A stretch of DNA of 64,000 nucleotides from Kribbella rubisoli (lineage in GTDB: Bacteria; Actinomycetota; Actinomycetes; Propionibacteriales; Kribbellaceae). The DNA lies in contig NZ_SHKR01000014.1 in assembly GCF_004217145.1 (NCBI RefSeq), positions 682,001-746,000 on the forward strand, given 5' to 3'. Shown in pieces: positions 17,971 through 25,468 of the stretch. Both the position numbers and the translations under genes were made by a program. The first letter of the stretch is position 1, and each line of letters begins with the position of its first letter. The notes below the pieces were generated by a model that ran no database searches, had not been told where the DNA came from, and was given only the letters and a program-made list of their open reading frames with translations.

Positions 17971-18635
17971 GCCGGCTGGGCGATTGTCACGTGCATTTTG
18001 TTGGAGAGGGTGAAGCCGAGTTTGTTGTAGAGCGCGATGGCGTTGGCGTTGGAGGCGCCCGTGTGGAGGAACGGAGTGCGGCCCGAGGCGGTGATCTGGG
18101 CGGCGACTGCGCGGATGAGGCGGGTGGCGAGGCCTCGCCCCTGGTAGGACGGGTGCGTGCAGACAGCGCTGATCTCGGTGTGGTGCGGGAGGGCGAAGCG
18201 GGTGCCGGCCATTGCGATCAGTTCGCCGTTCCGGCGGATGCCCAGGTAGGTGCCCAGCTCGATCGTGCGGCTGCGGAAGGGGCCGGGGTCGGTGAGGGCG
18301 ACGAGCGCGAGCATGTCGGGTACGTCGTCCACGCCGAGCAGCACCGTCTCCGGGTCCTCGGCCGGAAGCGAGGCGGGGGCAACGAACTGGACCAGAGGGA
18401 TCTCCAGGTCCACCTTCAAAACGTCAGGGACGGGCACGCTCGGGCGCATCAGCGCGCCCGTCGTGCCAGGGCCGAGCAGCACGGCCGCGTCGGCCCAGTC
18501 CTGCTCGGTGGGCTCGTCGGGCAGCGCAAGGAACGGCGCAACGGCCGAGGGATAGCGGCGAGCGTTGCCGCGGACCTCGGCGAGGTGCGCGTGCGGGCCG
18601 GTGAGGGCGGCGTACACAGGGTTCTGGAAGCTCAT
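17967..18635 (-). CDS. GNAT-family N-acetyltransferase
   Basis: 222 residues. The C-terminal half is a GNAT domain of the FR47 type: GTYLGIRRNGELIAMAGTRF, EISAVCTHPSYQGRGLATRL (acetyl-CoA pyrophosphate loop) and FLHTGASNANAIALYNKLGF. The N-terminal half is less conserved. The ATG at 18635 shares one base with the era stop (TGATG), so it is translationally coupled to era and sits at the end of the phoH-era operon. Acceptor unknown. Confidence 0.9.
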   Translation of the reverse strand: MSFQNPVYAALTGPHAHLAEVRGNARRYPSAVAPFLALPDEPTEQDWADAAVLLGPGTTGALMRPSVPVPDVLKVDLEIPLVQFVAPASLPAEDPETVLLGVDDVPDMLALVALTDPGPFRSRTIELGTYLGIRRNGELIAMAGTRFALPHHTEISAVCTHPSYQGRGLATRLIRAVAAQITASGRTPFLHTGASNANAIALYNKLGFTLSNKMHVTIAQPA

Positions 18636-19564
18636 CAGAATCCCAGTTTGCGCAGGTTCTTCGCGTCTGTCTGCCAGTTTTTGGCGATCTTGACGTGCAG
18701 GTCGAGGTACACCGGCGTACCGAGGAGGGACTCGATCTGCTTGCGCGCCGCCGCGCCGACCTCGCGCAGGCGAGCACCCTTGTGGCCGATCACGATGCCC
18801 TTCTGGCTCTCCCGCTCGAGGAAGATATTCGCGTAGATGTCGAGCAGCGGCTTGTCCTCGGGACGGTCCTCGCGCAGGTTCATCTCGTCGATGGTGACCG
18901 CGATCGAGTGCGGCAGCTCGTCCCGCACACCTTCCAGCGCGGCCTCGCGGATCAGCTCGGCGACGAGCGTCTCCTCGGGTTCGTCGGTGATGTCGCCGTC
19001 CGGGTAGAGCGGGAAACCGGCCGGCAGCAGCTTCACCAACTCGTCTGCGACCACGTCGACCTGGTAACCGGACGTCGCGGAGACCGGGATCACGGACGCC
19101 CACTCGATCCCGGCCGACTCCCCCAGCTTGGCGATCTCGGCCAGGTGCTCGACCATCCGATCCGGCTCGACGAGGTCCGCCTTGGTCGCCAGGGCGACCT
19201 TCGGCGTCTTCGCGACCTTCGCCGCCTCGCTCACCAGGAACCGGTCCCCGGGACCGATCTTGTCGCTGGCCGGCAGGCAGATCGCGATCACGTCAACCTC
19301 GGCCCAGGTGGTCTTCACCAGGTCGTTCAGCCGCTCGCCGAGCAGCGTGCGCGGCTTGTGCAGCCCGGGGGTGTCGACCAGGATGAGCTGGGCGTCCGGC
19401 CGGTGCACGATCCCGCGGACCGCGTGCCGCGTGGTCTGCGGCTTCGACGAGGTGATGACGATCTTCTGGCCCACCAACGCGTTGGTGAGGGTGGACTTGC
19501 CGGCGTTGGGCCGACCCACGAAGCAGGCGAACCCTGCCTTGAAGTTCTCAGGTGTGGACGACAT
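18635..19564 (-). CDS. era: GTPase Era
   Basis: 309 residues. The GTPase domain shows G1 GRPNAGKS, G3 DTPG (VDTPGLHKPRTLLGERLN) and G4 TKAD; the C-terminal KH domain shows GIVIGHKGARLREVG. Era binds 16S rRNA near its 3' end and assists 30S subunit maturation. The ATG at 19564 (MSSTPENF) is chosen because ACCGGAGAGG lies at good spacing before it; an upstream ATG at 19591 lacks one. It overlaps the upstream cytidine-deaminase-like gene by 17 bases. Neighbours YbeY and PhoH also act in RNA metabolism. Confidence 0.96.
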   Translation of the reverse strand: MSSTPENFKAGFACFVGRPNAGKSTLTNALVGQKIVITSSKPQTTRHAVRGIVHRPDAQLILVDTPGLHKPRTLLGERLNDLVKTTWAEVDVIAICLPASDKIGPGDRFLVSEAAKVAKTPKVALATKADLVEPDRMVEHLAEIAKLGESAGIEWASVIPVSATSGYQVDVVADELVKLLPAGFPLYPDGDITDEPEETLVAELIREAALEGVRDELPHSIAVTIDEMNLREDRPEDKPLLDIYANIFLERESQKGIVIGHKGARLREVGAAARKQIESLLGTPVYLDLHVKIAKNWQTDAKNLRKLGF

Positions 19565-19880
19565 CGCGGGCCTCTCCGGTGCCATTGGCATGTACTACGG
19601 GAACGTTGGCGCCGGCGAAGTGCCGCACGACCCCGACGTCGACGGAATCGGCGTCGGTGACGACTGCGGCGGCTTCCAGACCCTTCACCCCGGACGCGAG
19701 CGCCATCGCCACGGCCAGCTGCAGCGCGGTCAGCTCCACAGTGTCGAGCGCGACCGTGCACGCGGCGTACGTGCGCCCGTCGGAGTCGCGCACGGCGGCC
19801 CCTTCGGCGGCCCGTGTCCGGGCCCGGGCAGCACGCGCGAGCGTGACAAGTTTGGCGTCCTCCGCCGAAAGGTCTGACAA
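19548..19880 (-). CDS. cytidine-deaminase-fold protein lacking zinc ligands
   Basis: About 110 residues (SDLSAEDAKLVTLARAARAR at the start, EGAAVRDSDGRTYAACTVAL in the middle). It resembles the small protein that actinobacteria often encode between corC and era (the Rv2365c position in M. tuberculosis), frequently annotated as cytidine deaminase. The HAE and PCxxC motifs that bind zinc in real cytidine deaminases are not present, so catalysis is unlikely. A TTG start at 19880 with AGGAG five bases upstream is preferred; a GTG at 19886 is the alternative. Function unknown; the conserved position suggests a link to ribosome maturation. Confidence 0.75.
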   Translation of the reverse strand: MSDLSAEDAKLVTLARAARARTRAAEGAAVRDSDGRTYAACTVALDTVELTALQLAVAMALASGVKGLEAAAVVTDADSVDVGVVRHFAGANVPVVHANGTGEARDVVHT

Positions 19881-19888
19881 CTGCACTC

Positions 19889-21193
19889 CTAAGCGTGCTG
19901 GTGGTTCTGGTCCTGGGGCGCGGGGGTGGTCTCCTCGCGTCGTACCAGAACCGTACCTACCTGGTTGCGGCGGCCGGACGGCCGCTCCGCCGTCAGCGAC
20001 AGGCCCTCGATCGCGACCTCGGCGCCGGGGATCGGCACCTTGCCGAGCAGCTTGGCCATCAGACCGCCGACCGTGTCCACGTCGTCGTCGTCCAGCGGTA
20101 CGCCGAACAGCTCGCCCAGCTCGTCGATCGGCAACCGGCTCGACACCCGGTACGAGCCGTCGGACAGCTCTTGCACCGAGTCGGGATCCTCGTCGTACTC
20201 GTCGGTGATCTCGCCGACGATCTCCTCGAGGATGTCCTCGATCGCCACCAGGCCCGCCGTACCGCCGTATTCGTCGACGACGATCGCCAGGTGCATCCGG
20301 GCCGCCTGCATCTCGCGGAGCAGCTCGTCGACCGGCTTGGAGTCCGGGACGTACATGCACGGCCGCATGACCGACTCGACCCGCTCGGTCGACTCGGCCT
20401 GCGCATTGTCGTAGACGCGGCGCATCACGTCCTTGAGGTAGACGACGCCGAGGATGTCGTCGAGCGACTCGCCGATCACCGGGATCCGCGAGTAGCCCGA
20501 GCGCAGCGCCAGCGACGTGAGCTGGCGGAGCTTCTTGTGCCGCTCGATGTAGACCATGTCGGTCCGCGGCACCATCACCTCGCGGACGATCGTGTCGCCG
20601 AGCTCGAAGACCGAGTGGATCATCTGCCGCTCGCCGGACTCGATCACCGCGGACTTCTCCGCGTAGTCGACCAGCGCGCGCAGCTCGGCCTCGGTCGCGA
20701 ACGGCCCCTCGGCGAACCCCTTACCCGGGGTCAGGGCGTTACCGATCAGGATCAGGAACTTCGGCAGCGGACCGAGGATCTTGGTCAGCGCCATCACCGG
20801 ACCGGCCGAGATGATCGCGAACCGGTCCGAGTGCTGCCGGCCCAGCGTCCGCGGCGCGACCCCGATGATCACGTACGACACCAGCACCATCACCACGGCG
20901 GTGATCAGGATGTGCTCCCAGGTCACCGACAGGACTTCGGACAGCGCCTGGGTGACGAGCACGATCGCGGTGATCTCGCAGATCAGCCGCAGCAGGAGCA
21001 GCGAGTTCAGGTACCGCGGGGCGTCGGACAGCAGGTCCCGCAGCCGGACGGCCCGTAGATTGCCGAGCTCGACCTGCTCGTTCGCGCGCACCTTCGAGTA
21101 CGACGACAGCGCTGCCTCGGCGCCGGCGAACAGACCGGCGAGCAGGACGAGCACCGCAGCCACAACCAGGAGAACGAGGTCGTGGGAGGTCAC
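19889..21193 (-). CDS. CorC/HlyC-family CNNM transport protein (hemolysin-like)
   Basis: 434 residues. The N-terminal CNNM/DUF21 membrane domain (about residues 1-150) has four hydrophobic segments. Two CBS domains follow (EVMVPRTDMVYIERH and MRPCMYVPDSKPVDELLREM), with VDEYGGTAGLVAIEDILEEIVGEI typical of CorC proteins. The C-terminal CorC_HlyC domain (SSRLPIDELGELFGVPL, DTVGGLMAKLLGKVP) completes the family layout. CNNM/CorC proteins are linked to magnesium export. GTG start at 21193, 18 bases after the ybeY stop. Member of the phoH-era operon. Confidence 0.93.
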   Translation of the reverse strand: MTSHDLVLLVVAAVLVLLAGLFAGAEAALSSYSKVRANEQVELGNLRAVRLRDLLSDAPRYLNSLLLLRLICEITAIVLVTQALSEVLSVTWEHILITAVVMVLVSYVIIGVAPRTLGRQHSDRFAIISAGPVMALTKILGPLPKFLILIGNALTPGKGFAEGPFATEAELRALVDYAEKSAVIESGERQMIHSVFELGDTIVREVMVPRTDMVYIERHKKLRQLTSLALRSGYSRIPVIGESLDDILGVVYLKDVMRRVYDNAQAESTERVESVMRPCMYVPDSKPVDELLREMQAARMHLAIVVDEYGGTAGLVAIEDILEEIVGEITDEYDEDPDSVQELSDGSYRVSSRLPIDELGELFGVPLDDDDVDTVGGLMAKLLGKVPIPGAEVAIEGLSLTAERPSGRRNQVGTVLVRREETTPAPQDQNHQHA

Positions 21194-21211
21194 CGCAACG
21201 TCACTCCTGCC

Positions 21212-21691
21212 TCAGACACTCTCGAGCCGGTTCCCAGGTGCCCGCCATGCTTCCAGCAGGCGGCCCTGGACGTCCCACATCTCCGCTTTCTCGGCGGGTT
21301 CCGCGTGGTCGTACCCGAGCAGGTGCAGGATGCCGTGCACCGTCAGCAGCTCCAGCTCGGCCCACGTGCCGTGACCGGCCTTCGCGCCCTGCGCGGCCGC
21401 GACGGTCGGGCAGAGCGCGATATCGCCGAGATGACCGAGCGGCAGGTCGCCGTCGTCATCGTCGGACGGACCGGGCCGCAGCTCGTCCATCGGCCACGAC
21501 ATCACGTCGGTCGGACCCGGCAGGTCCAGGAACTCGACGTGATACCGCGCCATGGTGTCCTCGTCGACCAGCTTGATCGACAGCTCACACTCCGGGTGCA
21601 GTCGCAGGGACGACATCACGAACCTGCTGAGCCGCATCAGTCCGTGGGCGTCGATCTCCACCCCGGACTCGTTGTTGACCTCGACGTTCAT
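21212..21691 (-). CDS. ybeY: endoribonuclease YbeY (rRNA maturation factor)
   Basis: 159 residues with the zinc-binding signature HGILHLLGYDH near residue 118 and FLDLPGPTDVMSWPMDE in the middle. YbeY is a single-strand endoribonuclease needed for 16S rRNA 3' end maturation and ribosome quality control. An acidic insertion (SDDDDGD) is present. The ATG at 21691 overlaps the phoH stop (ATGA), giving the standard phoH-ybeY coupling. Confidence 0.96.
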   Translation of the reverse strand: MNVEVNNESGVEIDAHGLMRLSRFVMSSLRLHPECELSIKLVDEDTMARYHVEFLDLPGPTDVMSWPMDELRPGPSDDDDGDLPLGHLGDIALCPTVAAAQGAKAGHGTWAELELLTVHGILHLLGYDHAEPAEKAEMWDVQGRLLEAWRAPGNRLESV

Positions 21692-22764
21692 CGGTGGTTG
21701 TCAGCACTACCTTCATAGTTTTCGTACGCCGAGACGATCCGGCCGACCAGCTTGTGCCGGACCACGTCGTGCGAGGTCAGCCGGCAGAAGGTCAGGTCCT
21801 GCACACCCTCGAGGATGTCCTGGACGACGCGCAGCCCCGAGCTCGTCCCGGTCGGCAGGTCGACCTGGGTGAGATCGCCGGTGACGACCATCTTCGAGCC
21901 GAACCCGAGCCGGGTGAGGAACATCTTCATCTGCTCCGGCGAGGTGTTCTGCGCCTCGTCGAGGATGATGAAGGCGTCGTTCAGCGTCCGGCCGCGCATG
22001 TAGGCCAGCGGCGCGATCTCGATCGTGCCGGCCGTCATCAGCCGCGGGATCGACTCCGGGTCGAGCATGTCGTGCAGGGCGTCGTACAGCGGGCGCAGGT
22101 ACGGGTCGATCTTCTCCGACAGGGTGCCGGGGAGGAACCCGAGCCGCTCGCCGGCCTCGACGGCCGGCCGGGTCAGGATGATCCGGTTGACCTCCTTGGC
22201 CTGCAGCGCCTGGACCGCCTTGGCGACCGCCAGGTAGGTCTTACCGGTACCGGCCGGGCCGATGCCGAAGACGATCGTGTTCTTGTCGATCGCGTCGACG
22301 TACCGCTTCTGGTTCAGTGTCTTCGGGCGGATCGTGCGGCCGCGGCTGGACAGGATGTTCTGCGTCAGCACGTCGGCCGGGCTCTCGGCCGTGGCCTGCT
22401 TGATCATCGCGATGCTGCGCTCGACCGAGTCGGCGGTCAGCCCGTGCCCGGTCCGGATCACCGCGATCAGCTCGTCGATCAGCCGCTCGGCCAGGGCCAG
22501 TTCGGCCGGCTCGCCGTTGAGCGTGATCTCGTTGCCGCGGACCATGATGTCGGCGGCGAACTCCTTCTCGACGATGCGGAGGAACTCGTCCCGGGCTCCG
22601 AGCAGGGCCACCATGTCGATGCTGTTCGGCACGACGATCTTGTGCGACGCCTGCGCGCTGGCGGCTGCGCCTTGAACGGTCCCGTTCGCGCGCGCCTCCG
22701 GTTCGATACTGCGTGGCCTGGACAGGCTCTTCCTCCTGAGTCGAGTGTTGCTGAGGTTGTCCAT
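21688..22764 (-). CDS. phoH: PhoH family protein
   Basis: 358 residues. An N-terminal KH-like segment (VRGNEITLNGEPAELALAERLI) precedes the P-loop ATPase core with GPAGTGKTYLAVAKAV, Walker B FIILDEAQNTSPEQMKMFLTR and VVTGDLTQVDLP. PhoH proteins are predicted RNA helicase-like ATPases that cluster with ybeY. The ATG at 22764 (MDNLSNTRLRR) lies one base after the upstream gene's stop; the open frame extends to 22791. Cytoplasmic. Confidence 0.95.
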   Translation of the reverse strand: MDNLSNTRLRRKSLSRPRSIEPEARANGTVQGAAASAQASHKIVVPNSIDMVALLGARDEFLRIVEKEFAADIMVRGNEITLNGEPAELALAERLIDELIAVIRTGHGLTADSVERSIAMIKQATAESPADVLTQNILSSRGRTIRPKTLNQKRYVDAIDKNTIVFGIGPAGTGKTYLAVAKAVQALQAKEVNRIILTRPAVEAGERLGFLPGTLSEKIDPYLRPLYDALHDMLDPESIPRLMTAGTIEIAPLAYMRGRTLNDAFIILDEAQNTSPEQMKMFLTRLGFGSKMVVTGDLTQVDLPTGTSSGLRVVQDILEGVQDLTFCRLTSHDVVRHKLVGRIVSAYENYEGSADNHR

Positions 22765-22765
22765 G

Positions 22766-23716
22766 CTAGCCGCCCCGTCCGACACCCTCACTCGAAATTC
22801 CCCGGGACACGCTCCCAGCGGGCCTCTCGGGCGCTGTCTGCTGCGTCCTCGCCCGGCCTGGTGCGGCGTTCGGGGCGAGAATCCCGCTCAGCCGGGCGAC
22901 CTCGTCCGCCTCCGGACCGGGCGTGATCACCCCGTGCTCGAGCGCGAGCCGCCGGTTGCGTTCGAGGGACCACTCCCGGCTCGGGTGCAGGCTGACGGTC
23001 ACACCGGCCTCGGACGGGCGAAGCATCGGGCCGAGGTCGGCCTGCAGCGCATTCTCCAGCGAAGATCCCCGGTTGAGCTCGTAGGAACGCAACATCCGGT
23101 ACGTCGCCTCGACCGCCGCGCGCGTGGACCCGGAGGTCGCCGGCGGGGTGTCGAACTCGTCGGAGTGGGTGTTCCTGCCGTCGTCCACTCCCACCGCGTG
23201 GGCCGGCGTGAACACGTGCAGCGAGACCAGCGGGGCGGTCGGATCACCGTCGTACACCGAGTCCTCGCGCCAGGCGTGCGCTCCGGAGTAGCTGTCCTGC
23301 AGGGCATGCGCGGCCGCACCGAGATGTCCGAACTCGAGGGCCGGCGACGCGTGCGCGGCCGCCAGCTGCTCGAAGACGTACGCCGTGTTCGTGTCCAGGT
23401 TGTCCCAGCCCTTGCGGAACGGGTCGGCCATGAAGTGCTCGCGCTGCGCGTCCGGGTTCGCGTACGCCGAGTGCGTCGTGGGACCGAGGCCGACGTACGG
23501 GAAGGACTTGCCGAGTCCGCCGAAGTTCGTGATCACGCCGGCGCCGAACGGGCGGTCCTGATAGGCCTGGGCCTTGTCGAGCGCGGCGGCGTACTCGTCC
23601 TGCCGCAGACCGTTGATCGTCGCGTCCCGCTCCGCGAGGTGCTGGTACAGCCGCGTGACCGCGGCGTACGTGATGTCGTGATGGCCCGACCACCGGCCGT
23701 CACCGCGCTGCTTCAT
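22766..23716 (-). CDS. predicted phospholipase C/P1-nuclease-fold metalloprotein
   Basis: 316 residues without a signal peptide. It starts GRWSGHHDITYAAVTRLYQHLAER and has FGHLGAAAHALQDSYSGAHAWRE near residue 130. His/Asp motifs of the kind HxxQDxxSxxH recall zinc-dependent phospholipase C and HET-C-type proteins; this is an inference from motif shape. The C-terminal 60 residues are rich in Pro, Gly and Arg and look disordered. Its stop is one base before the phoH start, so it heads the phoH-era operon as drawn, an unusual partner for that cluster. Divergent from the sigma factor at 23787. Confidence 0.65.
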   Translation of the reverse strand: MKQRGDGRWSGHHDITYAAVTRLYQHLAERDATINGLRQDEYAAALDKAQAYQDRPFGAGVITNFGGLGKSFPYVGLGPTTHSAYANPDAQREHFMADPFRKGWDNLDTNTAYVFEQLAAAHASPALEFGHLGAAAHALQDSYSGAHAWREDSVYDGDPTAPLVSLHVFTPAHAVGVDDGRNTHSDEFDTPPATSGSTRAAVEATYRMLRSYELNRGSSLENALQADLGPMLRPSEAGVTVSLHPSREWSLERNRRLALEHGVITPGPEADEVARLSGILAPNAAPGRARTQQTAPERPAGSVSRGISSEGVGRGG

Positions 23717-23786
23717 CTCTTCAGGTTCCCACCAGATCAGGCCAACCTGTTGTCAACCTGGGACAGGGTCTTGGCGTCGTCTTTTC

Positions 23787-24329
23787 GTGGCTCAACCGGC
23801 CGTGGTGTACGAAGAGTGCGTGACACATGAGTCCTCGTGGGATGCCGACGAGGCGCTGACGGCTGTCTACACCGCCCATTACACCTCGCTCGTCCGCCTC
23901 GGCTCCCTGCTGCTGCGCGACACCGGCAGTGCGGAGGAGATCGTGCAGGACGCGTTCGTCGCGATGCACGGTCGCTGGCACCGGCTCCGCGACCCGCACA
24001 AGGCGCTCGCCTACCTGCGGACCGCGGTGGTGAACCGCTGCCGGTCCCGCCAGCGCCACCTGGTGGTGGTCGACAAGCACACCCCGAAGTCGCTCCCCGA
24101 CGAGCCCAGCGCGGAGCAGGCGGTACTGCGGACCGCCGAGACCGACCGCGTCATCGAGGCGATGCGGACCCTGCCGGAGAAGCAGCGCACGGTGATGGTG
24201 CTCCGGTACTACGGCGACCTGTCGGAGGCCGAGATCGCCGACACGATGGGCATCAGCCGGGGCTCCGTGAAGAGCCACGCCGCGCGGGCGACCAAGTCGC
24301 TACGCCAGCTCCTGGAGCAGAACGCATGA
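23787..24329 (+). CDS. RNA polymerase sigma factor, SigE family (ECF, sigma-70)
   Basis: Up to 180 residues. Region 2 is visible as LTAVYTAHYTSLVRLGSLLLRDTGSAEEIVQDAFVAMHGRW, region 4 as LPEKQRTVMVLRYYGDLSEAEIADTMGISRGSVKSHAARATKSL. This places it in the actinobacterial SigE-like ECF group. The start is uncertain: GTG codons at 23787, 23802, 23805 and 23820 are possible; 23820 has GAAGAG nearby and would give 169 residues. It overlaps the next gene (ATGA), which encodes a membrane protein with a large outer domain, so the two may form a regulatory pair, although that protein has no clear zinc anti-sigma motif. Confidence 0.9.
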   Translation: MAQPAVVYEECVTHESSWDADEALTAVYTAHYTSLVRLGSLLLRDTGSAEEIVQDAFVAMHGRWHRLRDPHKALAYLRTAVVNRCRSRQRHLVVVDKHTPKSLPDEPSAEQAVLRTAETDRVIEAMRTLPEKQRTVMVLRYYGDLSEAEIADTMGISRGSVKSHAARATKSLRQLLEQNA

Positions 24330-25468
24330 ACGACCAGAACCCGAACGAGCAGTTCGACGAGCTGATGCGCCGGGCCCTGCGGGACGAGGCGCACCGGATC
24401 GAGCCGGCCGACGCGCTGCCGGAGATCCGCGCCCGCGCGCACGCCCAGCGCCGGCCGGTCGCCCGACGCCCCTGGCTCCTGACCGCCGGCGTGGCCGCCC
24501 TCGGCACCGCCGCGGCCATCGGTGCGTTCACGGTGTTCAACGGGAACGACAACACCGCGAACGACGGCGACGCGGTGGCCGGTCCGGGTACGACGACCAG
24601 TGCGACCGGCGTACTCCCGAGTCAGACCCCGTCCGTCGTCTCCCCAACACCGTCACCGGTCCCCACCGCGGCCACCCAGCCGCCGGCCACGTCGCCATCG
24701 TCAGCGGTGAAGACGGCCGGCCCGACAGACCGCGGGGTCCCCGAGCAATCGGTCAGTAGCGCGGTTGTCCCGGTCTACTGGCTCGGTCAGCAGGTCGGCG
24801 TACCGAAGAAGTCCGCCGCGAAGCTGTACCGCACCTGGGCGAAGGTCAGCGGTCACCCGGCCGAAGAAGCGGTCCGCATCATGACCACCAAGCAGCCGGA
24901 GGACCCGGACTACTACTCGGTCTGGCGCGGTGCCGCGGTGAATCGGGTCACCCGTTCGGACGACGTCGTCACGGTCGACTTCAAGCAGCTCCCGAAGACC
25001 GACCTCGATCCCGATCTCGCGCGGGTCGCCACCCAGCAGCTGATCTACACCGTGCAGGGCGCGCTCCAGGACGACACCACCTCGATCCAGGTCACCCAAG
25101 CCGGCCGCGCGGTCCAGAAGCTCTTCGGGCAGGTCGACACCAGCACTCCGCTCGGCCGCGCGCAGGCCGCGGATGTGCAGGCGCTGGTCTGGATCACCTC
25201 GCCCAGCCAGGGTGCGGTGACCGGCAGCAAAGTCACCGTCGAAGGCACCGCGAGCGCCTTCGAGGCGACCGTCAACTATCAGCTGACGAACCTGAAGACC
25301 CGCGAGACGAAGAAGAGCTTCACCAACACGATGGAGGGTCAGAAGTTCTCACCGTTCGCGTTCTCGGTCTTGCTGACACCGGGGCAGTGGCAGATCGAGG
25401 CTTATCTGATCTCCGACGCCGACGGCAGCGTCACCAACACCGACTCGAAGACGATCCTGGTCAAGTAG
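24326..25468 (+). CDS. membrane-anchored GerMN and Gmad2 domain protein
   Basis: 380 residues. A cytoplasmic N-terminus of about 48 residues is followed by one transmembrane helix (WLLTAGVAALGTAAAIGAFTV), then a Thr/Pro/Ser-rich linker (about 70-125). A GerMN-like domain follows (VPVYWLGQQ, VDFKQLP, ATQQLIYTVQGAL), and the C-terminal 90 residues form an Ig-like Gmad2 domain (WITSPSQGAVTGSKVTVEGTA). Translationally coupled to the SigE-type sigma factor. Actinobacterial GerMN proteins are cell-envelope proteins, not sporulation proteins. It may sense the envelope and restrain the sigma factor, as inference only. Its end overlaps the convergent kinase gene by 8 bases. Confidence 0.85.
   Translation: MNDQNPNEQFDELMRRALRDEAHRIEPADALPEIRARAHAQRRPVARRPWLLTAGVAALGTAAAIGAFTVFNGNDNTANDGDAVAGPGTTTSATGVLPSQTPSVVSPTPSPVPTAATQPPATSPSSAVKTAGPTDRGVPEQSVSSAVVPVYWLGQQVGVPKKSAAKLYRTWAKVSGHPAEEAVRIMTTKQPEDPDYYSVWRGAAVNRVTRSDDVVTVDFKQLPKTDLDPDLARVATQQLIYTVQGALQDDTTSIQVTQAGRAVQKLFGQVDTSTPLGRAQAADVQALVWITSPSQGAVTGSKVTVEGTASAFEATVNYQLTNLKTRETKKSFTNTMEGQKFSPFAFSVLLTPGQWQIEAYLISDADGSVTNTDSKTILVK

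Noticed and set aside
19548-20360. 270-residue version of the cytidine-deaminase-like gene
   Set aside because: The N-terminal 160 residues are antisense-like, Arg-rich sequence inside corC; only the last 110 residues resemble the family.
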